Shown here: positions 1-6,674 of the stretch, one piece after another | How the letters are laid out: every line of letters begins with the position of its first letter | Position numbering within the stretch: position 1 is the first letter of the stretch | From: Prevotella sp. UBA746 | GTDB lineage: Bacteria; Bacteroidota; Bacteroidia; Bacteroidales; Bacteroidaceae | Direction: 5' to 3' | Length of the DNA: 32,398 nucleotides | Assembly (NCBI GenBank): GCA_002298545.1 | Contig: DBKQ01000053.1 | Span: 3,785-36,182 of the forward strand | Translations under genes and position numbers: made by a program | Notes under the pieces: generated by a model | What the model saw: the letters and a program-made list of their open reading frames with translations, nothing else | What the model was told of the DNA's origin: nothing | Database searches by the model: none

Positions 1-934
1 GGTTATAAACACTAAAGACGTTGCCGATGCTGAGGATGCTGTGGAAGTAAAGGGCGGAACATTCAGCAGCGACGTATCCGAATATTGTGATGACGGCTCT
101 GTCGCAGCACCAAACGGAAATGGTACTTACGGTATCGTGACAGGTGACCTACTTGTCGTTACAGATAATGGATATACAGCATTCAGCGCAACAGACAAAA
201 ACCTCGAGTTCTCTCTTGCCGACGTGAGCCGTATCGCAGTCAACGCCAACGTAAGCGATGCAACTGTCAAAATGACCGGTAATTTTAAAGAGGATAAATG
301 GACAAGTTTCTATGTGCCTTTCGACATCAAATTGACATCTGAAATACTTAACAAATTTGAGTTTGCAGAAATTTGGGATACAGAGCTCGTAAACGGAGCT
401 ACGACAATAGAATACAGAAAGCTCAGCGAAGGTGAAACTGCTACAGCAAACACTCCTTGTCTGATTAAGGCAAAGACAGGTAGCGACAACATTCTTGAAC
501 TGACGGGAGCGGAAATAAAGAAGCCAACAAATGCCGTGTTCGACTGCTCTACTCTGAAACAGAAGTTTACATTCGTTGGTGTTCTTGAGAAAACTACCCT
601 AAAGGACAAATATGCTTATTATCTCGATGTTGATAATCAGACCTTTACTGCGACATCAGACGCAACAACATTTGTTCGTCCTACTAAATTCTATATGACA
701 ATACAGAACCGTGCTGATGGCAACTTTGAGTATCCAACTGACGAATCAACAGCAAAGACTGTAGGTTTCCGTGTAATCGGTGATGAGACTACAGCTATAA
801 ACGAGATACAGCAGGACACTAACACCTGCAAAAACAAGGTATATAGCATTCAGGGCGTATATCTGTCAGATAGTATCAATGGTCTACAGTCTGGAATGTA
901 TATCGTAAACGGAAAGAAGATATCAATAAAATAA
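1..934 (+). CDS. Secreted protein, C-terminal part, with T9SS-like sorting tail (5' truncated by window)
   Basis: The frame is open from base 2 to the TAA at 932-934. The GTG at 41 is therefore not a convincing start, and the gene begins before the window. About 310 residues are visible. I do not recognise a catalytic domain. The visible part looks like beta-rich extracellular sequence with many Thr, Asp and Asn residues. The last ~40 residues (NKVYSIQGVYL, then GLQSGMYIVNGKKISIK) have the pattern of Bacteroidota Por/type IX C-terminal sorting domains, in which a YSIQG-type strand is followed by G(I/M)YIVNGKK. Export to the surface by T9SS is inferred from that tail. The 66-aa gene follows after 6 bases and a terminator lies beyond it, so the two are probably co-transcribed. 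Confidence 0.85.
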   Translation, partial: VINTKDVADAEDAVEVKGGTFSSDVSEYCDDGSVAAPNGNGTYGIVTGDLLVVTDNGYTAFSATDKNLEFSLADVSRIAVNANVSDATVKMTGNFKEDKWTSFYVPFDIKLTSEILNKFEFAEIWDTELVNGATTIEYRKLSEGETATANTPCLIKAKTGSDNILELTGAEIKKPTNAVFDCSTLKQKFTFVGVLEKTTLKDKYAYYLDVDNQTFTATSDATTFVRPTKFYMTIQNRADGNFEYPTDESTAKTVGFRVIGDETTAINEIQQDTNTCKNKVYSIQGVYLSDSINGLQSGMYIVNGKKISIK

Positions 935-940
935 TTTTTT

Positions 941-1141
941 ATGGAAACAAAGAAGTATAAAAAGCCAGAAGTTGCAATCGTTAAAATCCCAGATTTTATC
1001 ATGGGTGATGGAAATTTAGGTATAGCCTCTAAGCCAAGCGACAAAGGAGGTGAAGTTGGCAATGCCAAAGAAATCAACTCTACTCCAGAAACTACCATAG
1101 GTGGCAAAAACAGCCTTTGGGATGATGACTCAGCGGAATAG
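941..1141 (+). CDS. Small protein of unknown function, 66 aa, with YxxPxV N-terminus and WDDD C-terminus
   Basis: A short ORF starts with ATG 6 bases after the preceding stop and ends 34 bases before a hairpin terminator, so it is probably the last gene of the same transcript. It has no signal peptide or membrane segment. The N-terminus is Lys-rich with Y-K-K-P-E-V. The middle has two Gly-Gly pairs, and the C-terminus is acidic with a single Trp (SLWDDDSAE). From memory, short ORFs with a (K)KYxxPxxxxxxI start and a W-D-D/E end are common in Prevotella and Bacteroides and have no assigned role. The N-terminus also resembles the YxxP leader motif of some RiPP precursors, but no modification enzyme is visible here. 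The call as a gene rests on position and composition, not on a known family. Confidence 0.65.
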   Translation: METKKYKKPEVAIVKIPDFIMGDGNLGIASKPSDKGGEVGNAKEINSTPETTIGGKNSLWDDDSAE

Positions 1142-1174
1142 AGCTAAAACGTCAATACAATAACGTATTATTAC

Positions 1175-1214
1175 AAGTCCCCAGTCTTAACAAGAAAGAT
1201 TTGGGGACTTTTTG
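1175..1214 (+). terminator. Intrinsic terminator after the 66-aa gene
   Basis: The stem AAGTCCCCA (1175-1183) pairs with TGGGGACTT (1202-1210) and is followed by TTT. The loop contains a further TCTT/AAGA pairing. It closes the first transcription unit. Confidence 0.8.
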
Positions 1215-1248
1215 TATATAATAGAAAAATCAGTATATTCGTCTACAA

Positions 1249-1280
1249 TTTGTTTGTTTGCCTTTATTTTCTTACTTTTG
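1249..1280 (+). promoter_or_regulatory. Promoter of the GH85 gene
   Basis: The -7 box TACTTTTG (1273-1280) fits the Bacteroidota TAnnTTTG consensus. A -33 TTTG lies at 1249-1252 with a 20-bp spacer, within three TTTG repeats. The predicted 5' leader is about 90 bases before the ATG at 1379. Confidence 0.7.
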
Positions 1281-1378
1281 CAAACAAAGTGAAAGTAATA
1301 TCAGTAGATTTATACACAATATATAGTGCTCCAAATCTATTTACTTACATATTCAATATAAAACGGACAAAATAGAAG

Positions 1379-3817
1379 ATGAAACACAAGACAACAATAC
1401 TACTGGCAGCCCTCGCCTTCAGTTTGATGGCACAGGCGCAAAGCACACCGGAGCATAACTTTGACTTTGAGAAAGTTGTGGCGGCGGAGAAGGATTCCAC
1501 GCTCGATTGGGATGATTTTTATAAATTCTTCGACAGTTGGGAGCCCGGAACGCCACCGGGCGGGATATCAAGACTCGACGACGAGTTTTTTATCTCACGC
1601 CAAAGACCTTTGCCGAGGATTACCGACGGCGACTACCAGGTTAGGAGCGACGTGCCCAGCGGCAGAAAGATGCTGATGTGGACTCCGCTCGACGACCCCA
1701 CGACTACATGGAAGGCACTGCCAAGATACTGCTTCGATGGCGACAACTTCTCGATGTGGCAGTATATCAACTGCCACGGCAACTGGTCGGCTCCATGGAT
1801 TCGCGTGGCGGCAGGTATATCTGATGCAGCAGCAAAGAATGGAGTAACCGTGGGATGCGTGCTCAAGATTCCATGGAATGCGAATATCGGACTGGACAAG
1901 ACTGACGTCCACTCTATGACGCTACGCAAGCTGATGGAAAAGAACGACGACGGCTCGTTCAAGAACTCCCTGAAACTCGCCAAGCTGATGAAATACTATG
2001 GCATCAACGGCATGGGAGTGAACTCAGAATTCACCACCACCGAGGAGATGATGAAACTGATACAGGACTTCTTTGCCGAGGTGCACAAAAAGGCGGAGGC
2101 TATCGGATGGAAGTTTGAACTGCAATGGTATGACGTTACGAAAGACGACGGCATGATGACAAGCAACTACGGACTGTGCCGCTTCAACAAAAACATATTC
2201 GGCACGGGCGACAATATCGTAACCGACCAGATGTTTGCCAATTACGACTGGGACAATTATGTATTGGAACACTCCGTCAGCTTCGCTAAAGCGCTGAAAC
2301 GTGACCCGTATGACTATTACGCCAGCTTCGACATACAGGGCAAGGCGCTGAAACAAGACTACTGGCAGAGTCTTATCGACAACGAGACTTCCGTCGGCTT
2401 CTGGGGTGCCCACTCCCAAAGTCTTATCCACGAAACTGCCACCGACTACGGTTCTACCGACGAGGATATACAGAGGGCTTATCTGGAAAAACAGGAACTG
2501 ATATTCTCCGGCGGCTACCGCAATCCGGCTCTGCTGCCCCCCGTGCGCACCGACTGCTCTCTCGACAACAGCGACCTCAAAACCTTCCACGGACTTGCCC
2601 GACTGCTCACGGCAAAGTCTACTATCCAGAATATGCCCTTCGTTACCCGATTTAATATGGGCAACGGACTGAAACTGTATAAGGACGGACAGGTAGTGGC
2701 AGACTCTAAATGGTATAACCTGAACATGCAAGACTATCTGCCTACATGGCGCTTCTGGATTACCGACAGAGAGGACAAGGTTTCTGCAGACAACATCGCT
2801 TCTCTTGCTGAAGCCGAACTCACTTGGGAGGATGCCTATACCGGCGGCTCCTGCTTGAAGCTCTATGGAGCAACAGACTTTTCGCGCATAAAGCTATTCA
2901 AGACGAAGCTTGCGGTGATGGCTTCTGATGAACTATCGGTTACGTATAAACTCACCAAAGGCAATGCGAGTCATGCCCGTCTCTTCGTGGCATTGAGCGG
3001 CGACGTAGCGAACTACAAGGAGATTGCCCTTCCCGATGCCGACCGACAGGGGGAATGGACAACATTCAAAACCTCTCTCGAAAAACTGCAGATCAAAGAT
3101 GGCGACAATATTGCCATGATTGGAATCACGCTCGAAAATACTCCGGCAGACTACAATATGCTCATCGGTGAATTGGCATTAAGAAGCCCCGGACAGTCAT
3201 TCTCCACTATGAAGCCTACGATCAAGGAGATTGAAGTGCTACGCGGCAATCCCGGCAGCGTGGACTTCAAGATGCGCTATGCATCGAAGGAGGAGAGCGG
3301 CGAAGAAAAAACTTATAATGACGAGGTGGGAACATGGTATTATGAGATTTATTTCCAGCAACAGGGCGAGGAACCGCAACTGATGACCACCACCGAGTCG
3401 TGGGCGGCATACGTAATCGGCGCTCCGCTTACCGGCGGCAACAATAGACAGTGTCGTTTCGGTGTGCGTGCCGTGTCGCCCGACGGTATAAGCGGTTCCA
3501 ACATTGCATGGAGCGATTATCAGGAGATTGCCAATACATCAAGCATCAAAAAGACTGAAGTCTTGAGCAATCCAAACGGCTCTATTACCGTATACCCTAC
3601 TCCATTCACAGATACCGTAAACATGAGGTTTGGCGAAAGCGGATTGTATGGCATCAATATATTTTCTGATTCCGGTGCCCTCGTTCACTCGTCTTCTGTT
3701 AGAGCCAATGCCGGAGATGTTACGAGCATACCAGTCAATGGGAACCGGGGCGTTTATATCGGCAGCATTACAAAGAACGGGGCCTTATATAAAAAGGTGA
3801 AGCTGATAAAGCGATAA
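1379..3817 (+). CDS. Secreted GH85 endo-beta-N-acetylglucosaminidase with T9SS sorting domain
   Basis: The 812-aa product starts with a signal peptide (residues 1-20, ending AQAQ). The GH85 catalytic region spans roughly residues 40-420. It has the conserved VPSGRKMLMWTPLDDP segment, the YCFDGDNFSMWQYIN segment and the N-x-E catalytic pair N215/E217 in GMGVNSEF. Family members cleave the chitobiose core of N-glycans between the two GlcNAc residues by substrate-assisted catalysis. A beta-sandwich region (about 460-620) and a fibronectin-like region follow. The last ~85 residues (VYPTPFTDTVNMRF, then GVYIGSITKNG and KKVKLIKR) are a type A T9SS sorting domain, so the enzyme is probably displayed or secreted. 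It has its own promoter and terminator. No SusC/D, sulfatase or other glycosidase gene is adjacent, so it is not in an obvious polysaccharide utilisation locus. The antisense ORFs across it are shadows. Confidence 0.93.
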   Translation: MKHKTTILLAALAFSLMAQAQSTPEHNFDFEKVVAAEKDSTLDWDDFYKFFDSWEPGTPPGGISRLDDEFFISRQRPLPRITDGDYQVRSDVPSGRKMLMWTPLDDPTTTWKALPRYCFDGDNFSMWQYINCHGNWSAPWIRVAAGISDAAAKNGVTVGCVLKIPWNANIGLDKTDVHSMTLRKLMEKNDDGSFKNSLKLAKLMKYYGINGMGVNSEFTTTEEMMKLIQDFFAEVHKKAEAIGWKFELQWYDVTKDDGMMTSNYGLCRFNKNIFGTGDNIVTDQMFANYDWDNYVLEHSVSFAKALKRDPYDYYASFDIQGKALKQDYWQSLIDNETSVGFWGAHSQSLIHETATDYGSTDEDIQRAYLEKQELIFSGGYRNPALLPPVRTDCSLDNSDLKTFHGLARLLTAKSTIQNMPFVTRFNMGNGLKLYKDGQVVADSKWYNLNMQDYLPTWRFWITDREDKVSADNIASLAEAELTWEDAYTGGSCLKLYGATDFSRIKLFKTKLAVMASDELSVTYKLTKGNASHARLFVALSGDVANYKEIALPDADRQGEWTTFKTSLEKLQIKDGDNIAMIGITLENTPADYNMLIGELALRSPGQSFSTMKPTIKEIEVLRGNPGSVDFKMRYASKEESGEEKTYNDEVGTWYYEIYFQQQGEEPQLMTTTESWAAYVIGAPLTGGNNRQCRFGVRAVSPDGISGSNIAWSDYQEIANTSSIKKTEVLSNPNGSITVYPTPFTDTVNMRFGESGLYGINIFSDSGALVHSSSVRANAGDVTSIPVNGNRGVYIGSITKNGALYKKVKLIKR

Positions 3818-3843
3818 ATAAAGGAAAGGGAATAACACAATAA

Positions 3844-3909
3844 AGAGAAACCGCTGAACATTTTATATCATCGATTTACAAGATATATAAAATATTCAGC
3901 GGTTTCTCT
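3844..3909. terminator. Long bidirectional hairpin between convergent genes
   Basis: The 15-nt arms at 3844-3858 and 3895-3909 are perfect reverse complements (AGAGAAACCGCTGAA and its complement). Inner pairing TTTTATATC/GATATATAAAA extends the stem. It lies between the 3' ends of the GH85 gene (+) and the 94-aa gene (-), where a shared terminator is expected. Confidence 0.8.
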
Positions 3910-3948
3910 TATAACGGTAAAACTCCACTAAAGTAATGCTTCATTCAA

Positions 3949-4233
3949 TCAGAATACACTAATCACCATAGGCTTGCGTGCCACAGTAGAAGAGATTCTT
4001 ATTTTCCACGCTCCGTAGCGTTGACGGATATTCTGTGGTAAATGGTTTGAGTCACGCAGTTTTATAAGGAGCTCTCTTAATGGTTTGCCCGGATGCGAAA
4101 CCTCATCTTCAAGCATCCCAACCTTAGCAAGCTCCTGGTTTGCCTCCATCTCATTGATTTCGTCCTTACCCGAACGAATCATGTAGTCATCCAATAAATG
4201 AATTGCCTTTTTGATAAATTCTGTAGGTGTCAT
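3949..4233 (-). CDS. Unknown 94-aa cytoplasmic protein
   Basis: I do not recognise a family. The product has no signal peptide or membrane segment. The first half is predicted helical and acidic (MTPTEFIKKAIHLLDDYMIR, with EINEMEANQELAKVGMLEDE further on). The second half is basic (LRELLIKLRDSNHLPQNIRQ) and ends in a hydrophobic strand. A -7 box (TATATTTG, minus strand, 4269-4276) gives a leader of about 30 bases, and a hairpin closes the 3' end. It is therefore a well-formed single-gene unit, and this is the main reason to accept it. A small nucleic-acid-binding or regulatory protein is possible but not shown. Confidence 0.7.
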   Translation of the reverse strand: MTPTEFIKKAIHLLDDYMIRSGKDEINEMEANQELAKVGMLEDEVSHPGKPLRELLIKLRDSNHLPQNIRQRYGAWKIRISSTVARKPMVISVF

Positions 4234-4268
4234 AGTGGTAAAGTTTTTAGTTAATTAAGAAAACATCG

Positions 4269-4276
4269 CAAATATA
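4269..4276 (-). promoter_or_regulatory. -7 box upstream of the 94-aa gene
   Basis: The minus strand reads TATATTTG, an exact TAnnTTTG match, 36 bases upstream of the ATG at 4233. I did not find a clear -33 TTTG. Confidence 0.55.
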
Positions 4277-4439
4277 GCAATTTTACTTATACGTTATTAC
4301 GTAAATTAGAGATATTTTTATATTTTAACTATAATGTAATACTCATTGCTTACGATTTCGTATAATTATCAATTCATTATCCATACATGATGTTAAGAGT
4401 AGAAGACAGGAGATTCGGTAAAATACTATTCAAAAAACC

Positions 4440-4473
4440 AAGCGTCATATCGTATTTTTATGGTTTGACGCTT
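4440..4473. repeat. Small inverted repeat upstream of the PAP2 gene
   Basis: AAGCGTCA (4440-4447) and TGACGCTT (4466-4473) are perfect reverse complements with an 18-base loop. They end 21 bases before the -7 box. This could be a regulator site or the end of an upstream transcript. Confidence 0.5.
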
Positions 4474-4494
4474 TATTTTATCAACAAATAGACG

Positions 4495-4502
4495 TATCTT
4501 TG
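4495..4502 (+). promoter_or_regulatory. -7 box of the PAP2 gene, abutting the start codon
   Basis: TATCTTTG (4495-4502) matches TAnnTTTG and ends only 4 bases before the ATG at 4507. If it is used, transcription starts at or next to the A of ATG, giving a leaderless message. Confidence 0.55.
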
Positions 4503-4506
4503 CCAA

Positions 4507-5127
4507 ATGAAAACAAAGATTATAACATTATTAATACTCATACAGACAAGCATCGGCTGTTTTGCACAAGCGTCATCTCAATATAAGCGATACCATGGCG
4601 ACGGTATCGACAACGTGTTGGAATATACACCAATGGCAGCTTCGTTCATACTTAAAGCAGCCGGAGTGAAATGCAGAAGTTCATGGGAACAAAGATTGTA
4701 TAAGTCGGGCGCATCTTTCATTTTATGCTCTGGAACTACATGGCTATTAAAGAAATCCATCCACAAGATGCGACCTGACGGCACTGACAACGAGTCGTTC
4801 CCCTCCGGACATACGGCGGTGGCTTTCTGTGGAGCTACGGTTCTGCATAAAGAGTACTGGAAGACTTCGCCTTGGATTAGCGTGGCTGGATATACCGTCG
4901 CCACCATCACTGCCGTTGACCGCGTGCGCCGCAACCGCCACCATTGGGAGGACGTGGCTGCCGGTGCTGCCATCGGTTTCCTCTCGGCTCAGGCAAGCTA
5001 CTGGATTGTGGACAAAATTACGGGCAAGAAGAAAAAAAAGGATGCCGACGGCAACATTATCAACGAGGAGCAGAAAGTGCAAGTGGGTGTTGGTGCCGAT
5101 GGACTCGCCATGGTTATCAAACTATAG
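4507..5127 (+). CDS. PAP2-family phosphatase with signal peptide
   Basis: The 206-aa product begins with a signal peptide or anchor (about residues 1-21, ending CFAQ). It contains all three phosphatase signature motifs: K82-x6-R89-P90, P99-S-G-H102 and R139-x5-H145-x3-D149. The Ser that usually precedes the motif-3 Arg is Asp138. Family members remove phosphate from lipid substrates such as phosphatidic acid, undecaprenyl pyrophosphate, or lipid A / phosphatidylglycerol phosphate on the periplasmic face of the membrane. The substrate cannot be told from sequence alone. The protein is short and has fewer obvious membrane helices than integral PAP2 enzymes. The start follows from the signal peptide and leaves almost no 5' leader. 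Confidence 0.88.
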   Translation: MKTKIITLLILIQTSIGCFAQASSQYKRYHGDGIDNVLEYTPMAASFILKAAGVKCRSSWEQRLYKSGASFILCSGTTWLLKKSIHKMRPDGTDNESFPSGHTAVAFCGATVLHKEYWKTSPWISVAGYTVATITAVDRVRRNRHHWEDVAAGAAIGFLSAQASYWIVDKITGKKKKKDADGNIINEEQKVQVGVGADGLAMVIKL

Positions 5128-5176
5128 ACTTCCGACAATATATTACTCCTTCATAAAACAGGAGAAGTATCTGTTT

Positions 5177-5752
5177 TCAGTATAACAACGCCAGTCCGGC
5201 GAAGGCTGCATACATTATCATCCTGATAGGATTTATCTTCATCCAGTAAGTCCCCACGAAAGTGGCTACAAACAGGAAACAGCTTATCCAGAACTGCCAG
5301 GGGTTGACAGCCGGCGAACTGAAGTTCTCCGGCGAGAGCAACATCAATGTGGCAGCACCGAGCAGCCCTACCACTGCCGGGCGCAAGCCGCCCAAAGCAC
5401 TTTTCACGGGAAGGGTATTCATATATTTCTGGAATATCTTTGCAATCATTATCATCAGTATCAGCGACGGCAAGATAAGGGCAACGGTTGCCATCAAACT
5501 GCCAAATACCGACATTGCCTCGCCATATCCGGCATTATGGGCGGCAACATATCCGCAATAGGTGGCGGAATTGATACCTACGGGCCCCGGAGTCATCTGA
5601 CTCACAGCAACAATATCCGTAAACTCCCCCATCGTAATCCACTGATGGTTGTTCACCACCTCTGTCTGAATCAGCGAGAGCATACCATAGCCACCTCCAA
5701 ATCCAAAGAGTCCAATCTCGAAGAACGTTATAAAAAGACTTATATATAGCAT
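5177..5752 (-). CDS. Chromate transporter family protein, half-size (ChrA-like), second of pair
   Basis: The 191-aa product consists of one CHR domain with about six hydrophobic segments. The N-terminal signature FGFGGGYGMLSLIQTEVV, the DIVAVSQMTPGPVGINSATY segment and the LRPAVVGLL motif are all present. Short-chain CHR proteins work as pairs that together equal one long ChrA, and this gene follows its partner after about 106 bases. The family is named for chromate efflux, but many short pairs have no shown substrate. A transport role for chromate, sulfate or another anion is therefore an inference. The gene converges on the PAP2 gene with 49 bases between the stops. Confidence 0.9.
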   Translation of the reverse strand: MLYISLFITFFEIGLFGFGGGYGMLSLIQTEVVNNHQWITMGEFTDIVAVSQMTPGPVGINSATYCGYVAAHNAGYGEAMSVFGSLMATVALILPSLILMIMIAKIFQKYMNTLPVKSALGGLRPAVVGLLGAATLMLLSPENFSSPAVNPWQFWISCFLFVATFVGTYWMKINPIRMIMYAAFAGLALLY

Positions 5753-5810
5753 TTACAATCCAAATTTTCAATTAATCACATTCACCCTTTATGAGTCATA
5801 TTCCACACTT

Positions 5811-5844
5811 CTCCTTTCCTCCCTTCGGGAGGGTTAGGGTGGGT
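5811..5844. repeat. GC-rich hairpin repeat (family A, copy 1) inside the chromate transporter pair
   Basis: The hairpin CCTCCC-TTC-GGGAGG (5818-5832) is followed by GTTAGGGTGGGT. The 34-bp unit matches 29632-29665 at 31 of 34 positions. It sits in the ~106-bp spacer between the two transporter genes. Confidence 0.8.
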
Positions 5845-5858
5845 GTTAGAGTGGTTTT

Positions 5859-6395
5859 TTACTCCGTAGGTTTGATATATTTTCCATACACATATCCGCA
5901 TATCCCGGAAAGCAGGATAATCAATATCGGTGAAATCCCCATAATATATATGGCAAGTGCGCAGCCGATAGGAATCCAACAGTTTGAGAATGTTATGCAG
6001 GCATCCTTGGCGAGCTTGAATGTGGGCACGGCAATCAGTGCCACCACTGCCGGACGAATGCCGCGGAATATTGCAGCCACCACGGTATTATCCTTAAACT
6101 GATGGAAGAACATGGCTATCAGCAGTATTATTATGAACGATGGCAATGCCGTGGCAATACTTGTTACTATGGCTCCCGGCACCTTTTTCAGCCTGTAGCC
6201 GATAAAGGCACTCATGTTTATCGCCAGCGCTCCAGGACAGCTCTGCGATATTGCAACAATGTCGATAAAATCCTTCTTCTCTATCCAGTGGTGCTTGTCT
6301 ACCACCTCGCTCTCTATTATCGGTATCATGGCATAGCCGCCACCGAGAGTGAACAGACCGATACGGAAGAATGTCTTGAAAAAATCAGTGTACAT
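5859..6395 (-). CDS. Chromate transporter family protein, half-size (ChrA-like), first of pair
   Basis: This is one CHR domain with the paired-family motifs: FTLGGGYAMIPIIESEVV near the N-terminus, DIVAISQSCPGALAINMSAF and IRPAVVALI. About five to six membrane segments are visible. Two starts are possible: ATG 6407 (182 aa) or ATG 6395 (178 aa). I prefer 6395 because AGAGG lies 4 bases upstream of it and the N-terminus then aligns with its neighbour (YTDFFKTFFRIGLF against YISLFITFFEIGLF). With the next gene it probably forms a two-subunit transporter. No good -7 box was found upstream. The 5' side abuts the GC-rich repeat region. Confidence 0.9.
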   Translation of the reverse strand: MYTDFFKTFFRIGLFTLGGGYAMIPIIESEVVDKHHWIEKKDFIDIVAISQSCPGALAINMSAFIGYRLKKVPGAIVTSIATALPSFIIILLIAMFFHQFKDNTVVAAIFRGIRPAVVALIAVPTFKLAKDACITFSNCWIPIGCALAIYIMGISPILIILLSGICGYVYGKYIKPTE

Positions 6396-6440
6396 ATAGC
6401 CTCTCATGCATTACCATCAGCCACAGGTTGGGAGGAAGGC

Positions 6441-6471
6441 CTCTCCCCCAACCCCTCCCCAAGGGGAGGGG
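6441..6471. repeat. GC-rich hairpin (family A-like), left arm of composite element
   Basis: CCCCTCCCC (6452-6460) - AA - GGGGAGGGG (6463-6471) is a perfect stem preceded by CTCTCCCCCAA. It is the inverse of the hairpin at 6638-6672, so the two bracket the element between them. Confidence 0.8.
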
Positions 6472-6540
6472 AGTAGTATGACTTGTTAATAGCTAAATTT
6501 GTTGATAAATATATTTATATATAGCACCATTACCTTATAT

Positions 6541-6634
6541 AATATGCTTTGTAGCTCAAGCAGTCAAGACAATTCTGTCAATACAATTCTGCAATAACAA
6601 TTCTGTCTAGACAATTCAAGCAACAAAGCATATT
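6541..6634. repeat. 12-bp inverted repeat enclosing a 14-bp tandem repeat
   Basis: AATATGCTTTGT (6541-6552) and ACAAAGCATATT (6623-6634) are perfect reverse complements. Four tandem 14-bp units beginning ACAATTC start at 6569, 6583, 6597 and 6611. The first three share ACAATTCTG and the fourth is degenerate. No ORF fits here. Confidence 0.8.
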
Positions 6635-6637
6635 ACT

Positions 6638-6672
6638 CCCCTCCCCCGCGGGGAGGGGTAAGGGGGAGGGGC
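6638..6672 (-). terminator. GC-rich hairpin at the purL 3' end (family A-like repeat)
   Basis: CCCCTCCCC (6638-6646) and GGGGAGGGG (6650-6658) form a strong stem. A flanking GGGGGAGGGG stretch reaches 6671, three bases from the purL stop codon. There is no U-run, so termination is inferred from stem strength and place. It is also the right arm of the composite repeat. Confidence 0.55.
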
Positions 6673-6674
6673 TT

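Noticed and set aside
41..43. GTG at 41 as the start of the first gene
   Set aside because: The frame continues to the window edge without a stop and no signal peptide follows the GTG, so the gene starts further left.
6569..6624. CRISPR array
   Set aside because: The repeats are 14 bp, tandem with no spacers and degenerate, and there are no cas genes nearby.
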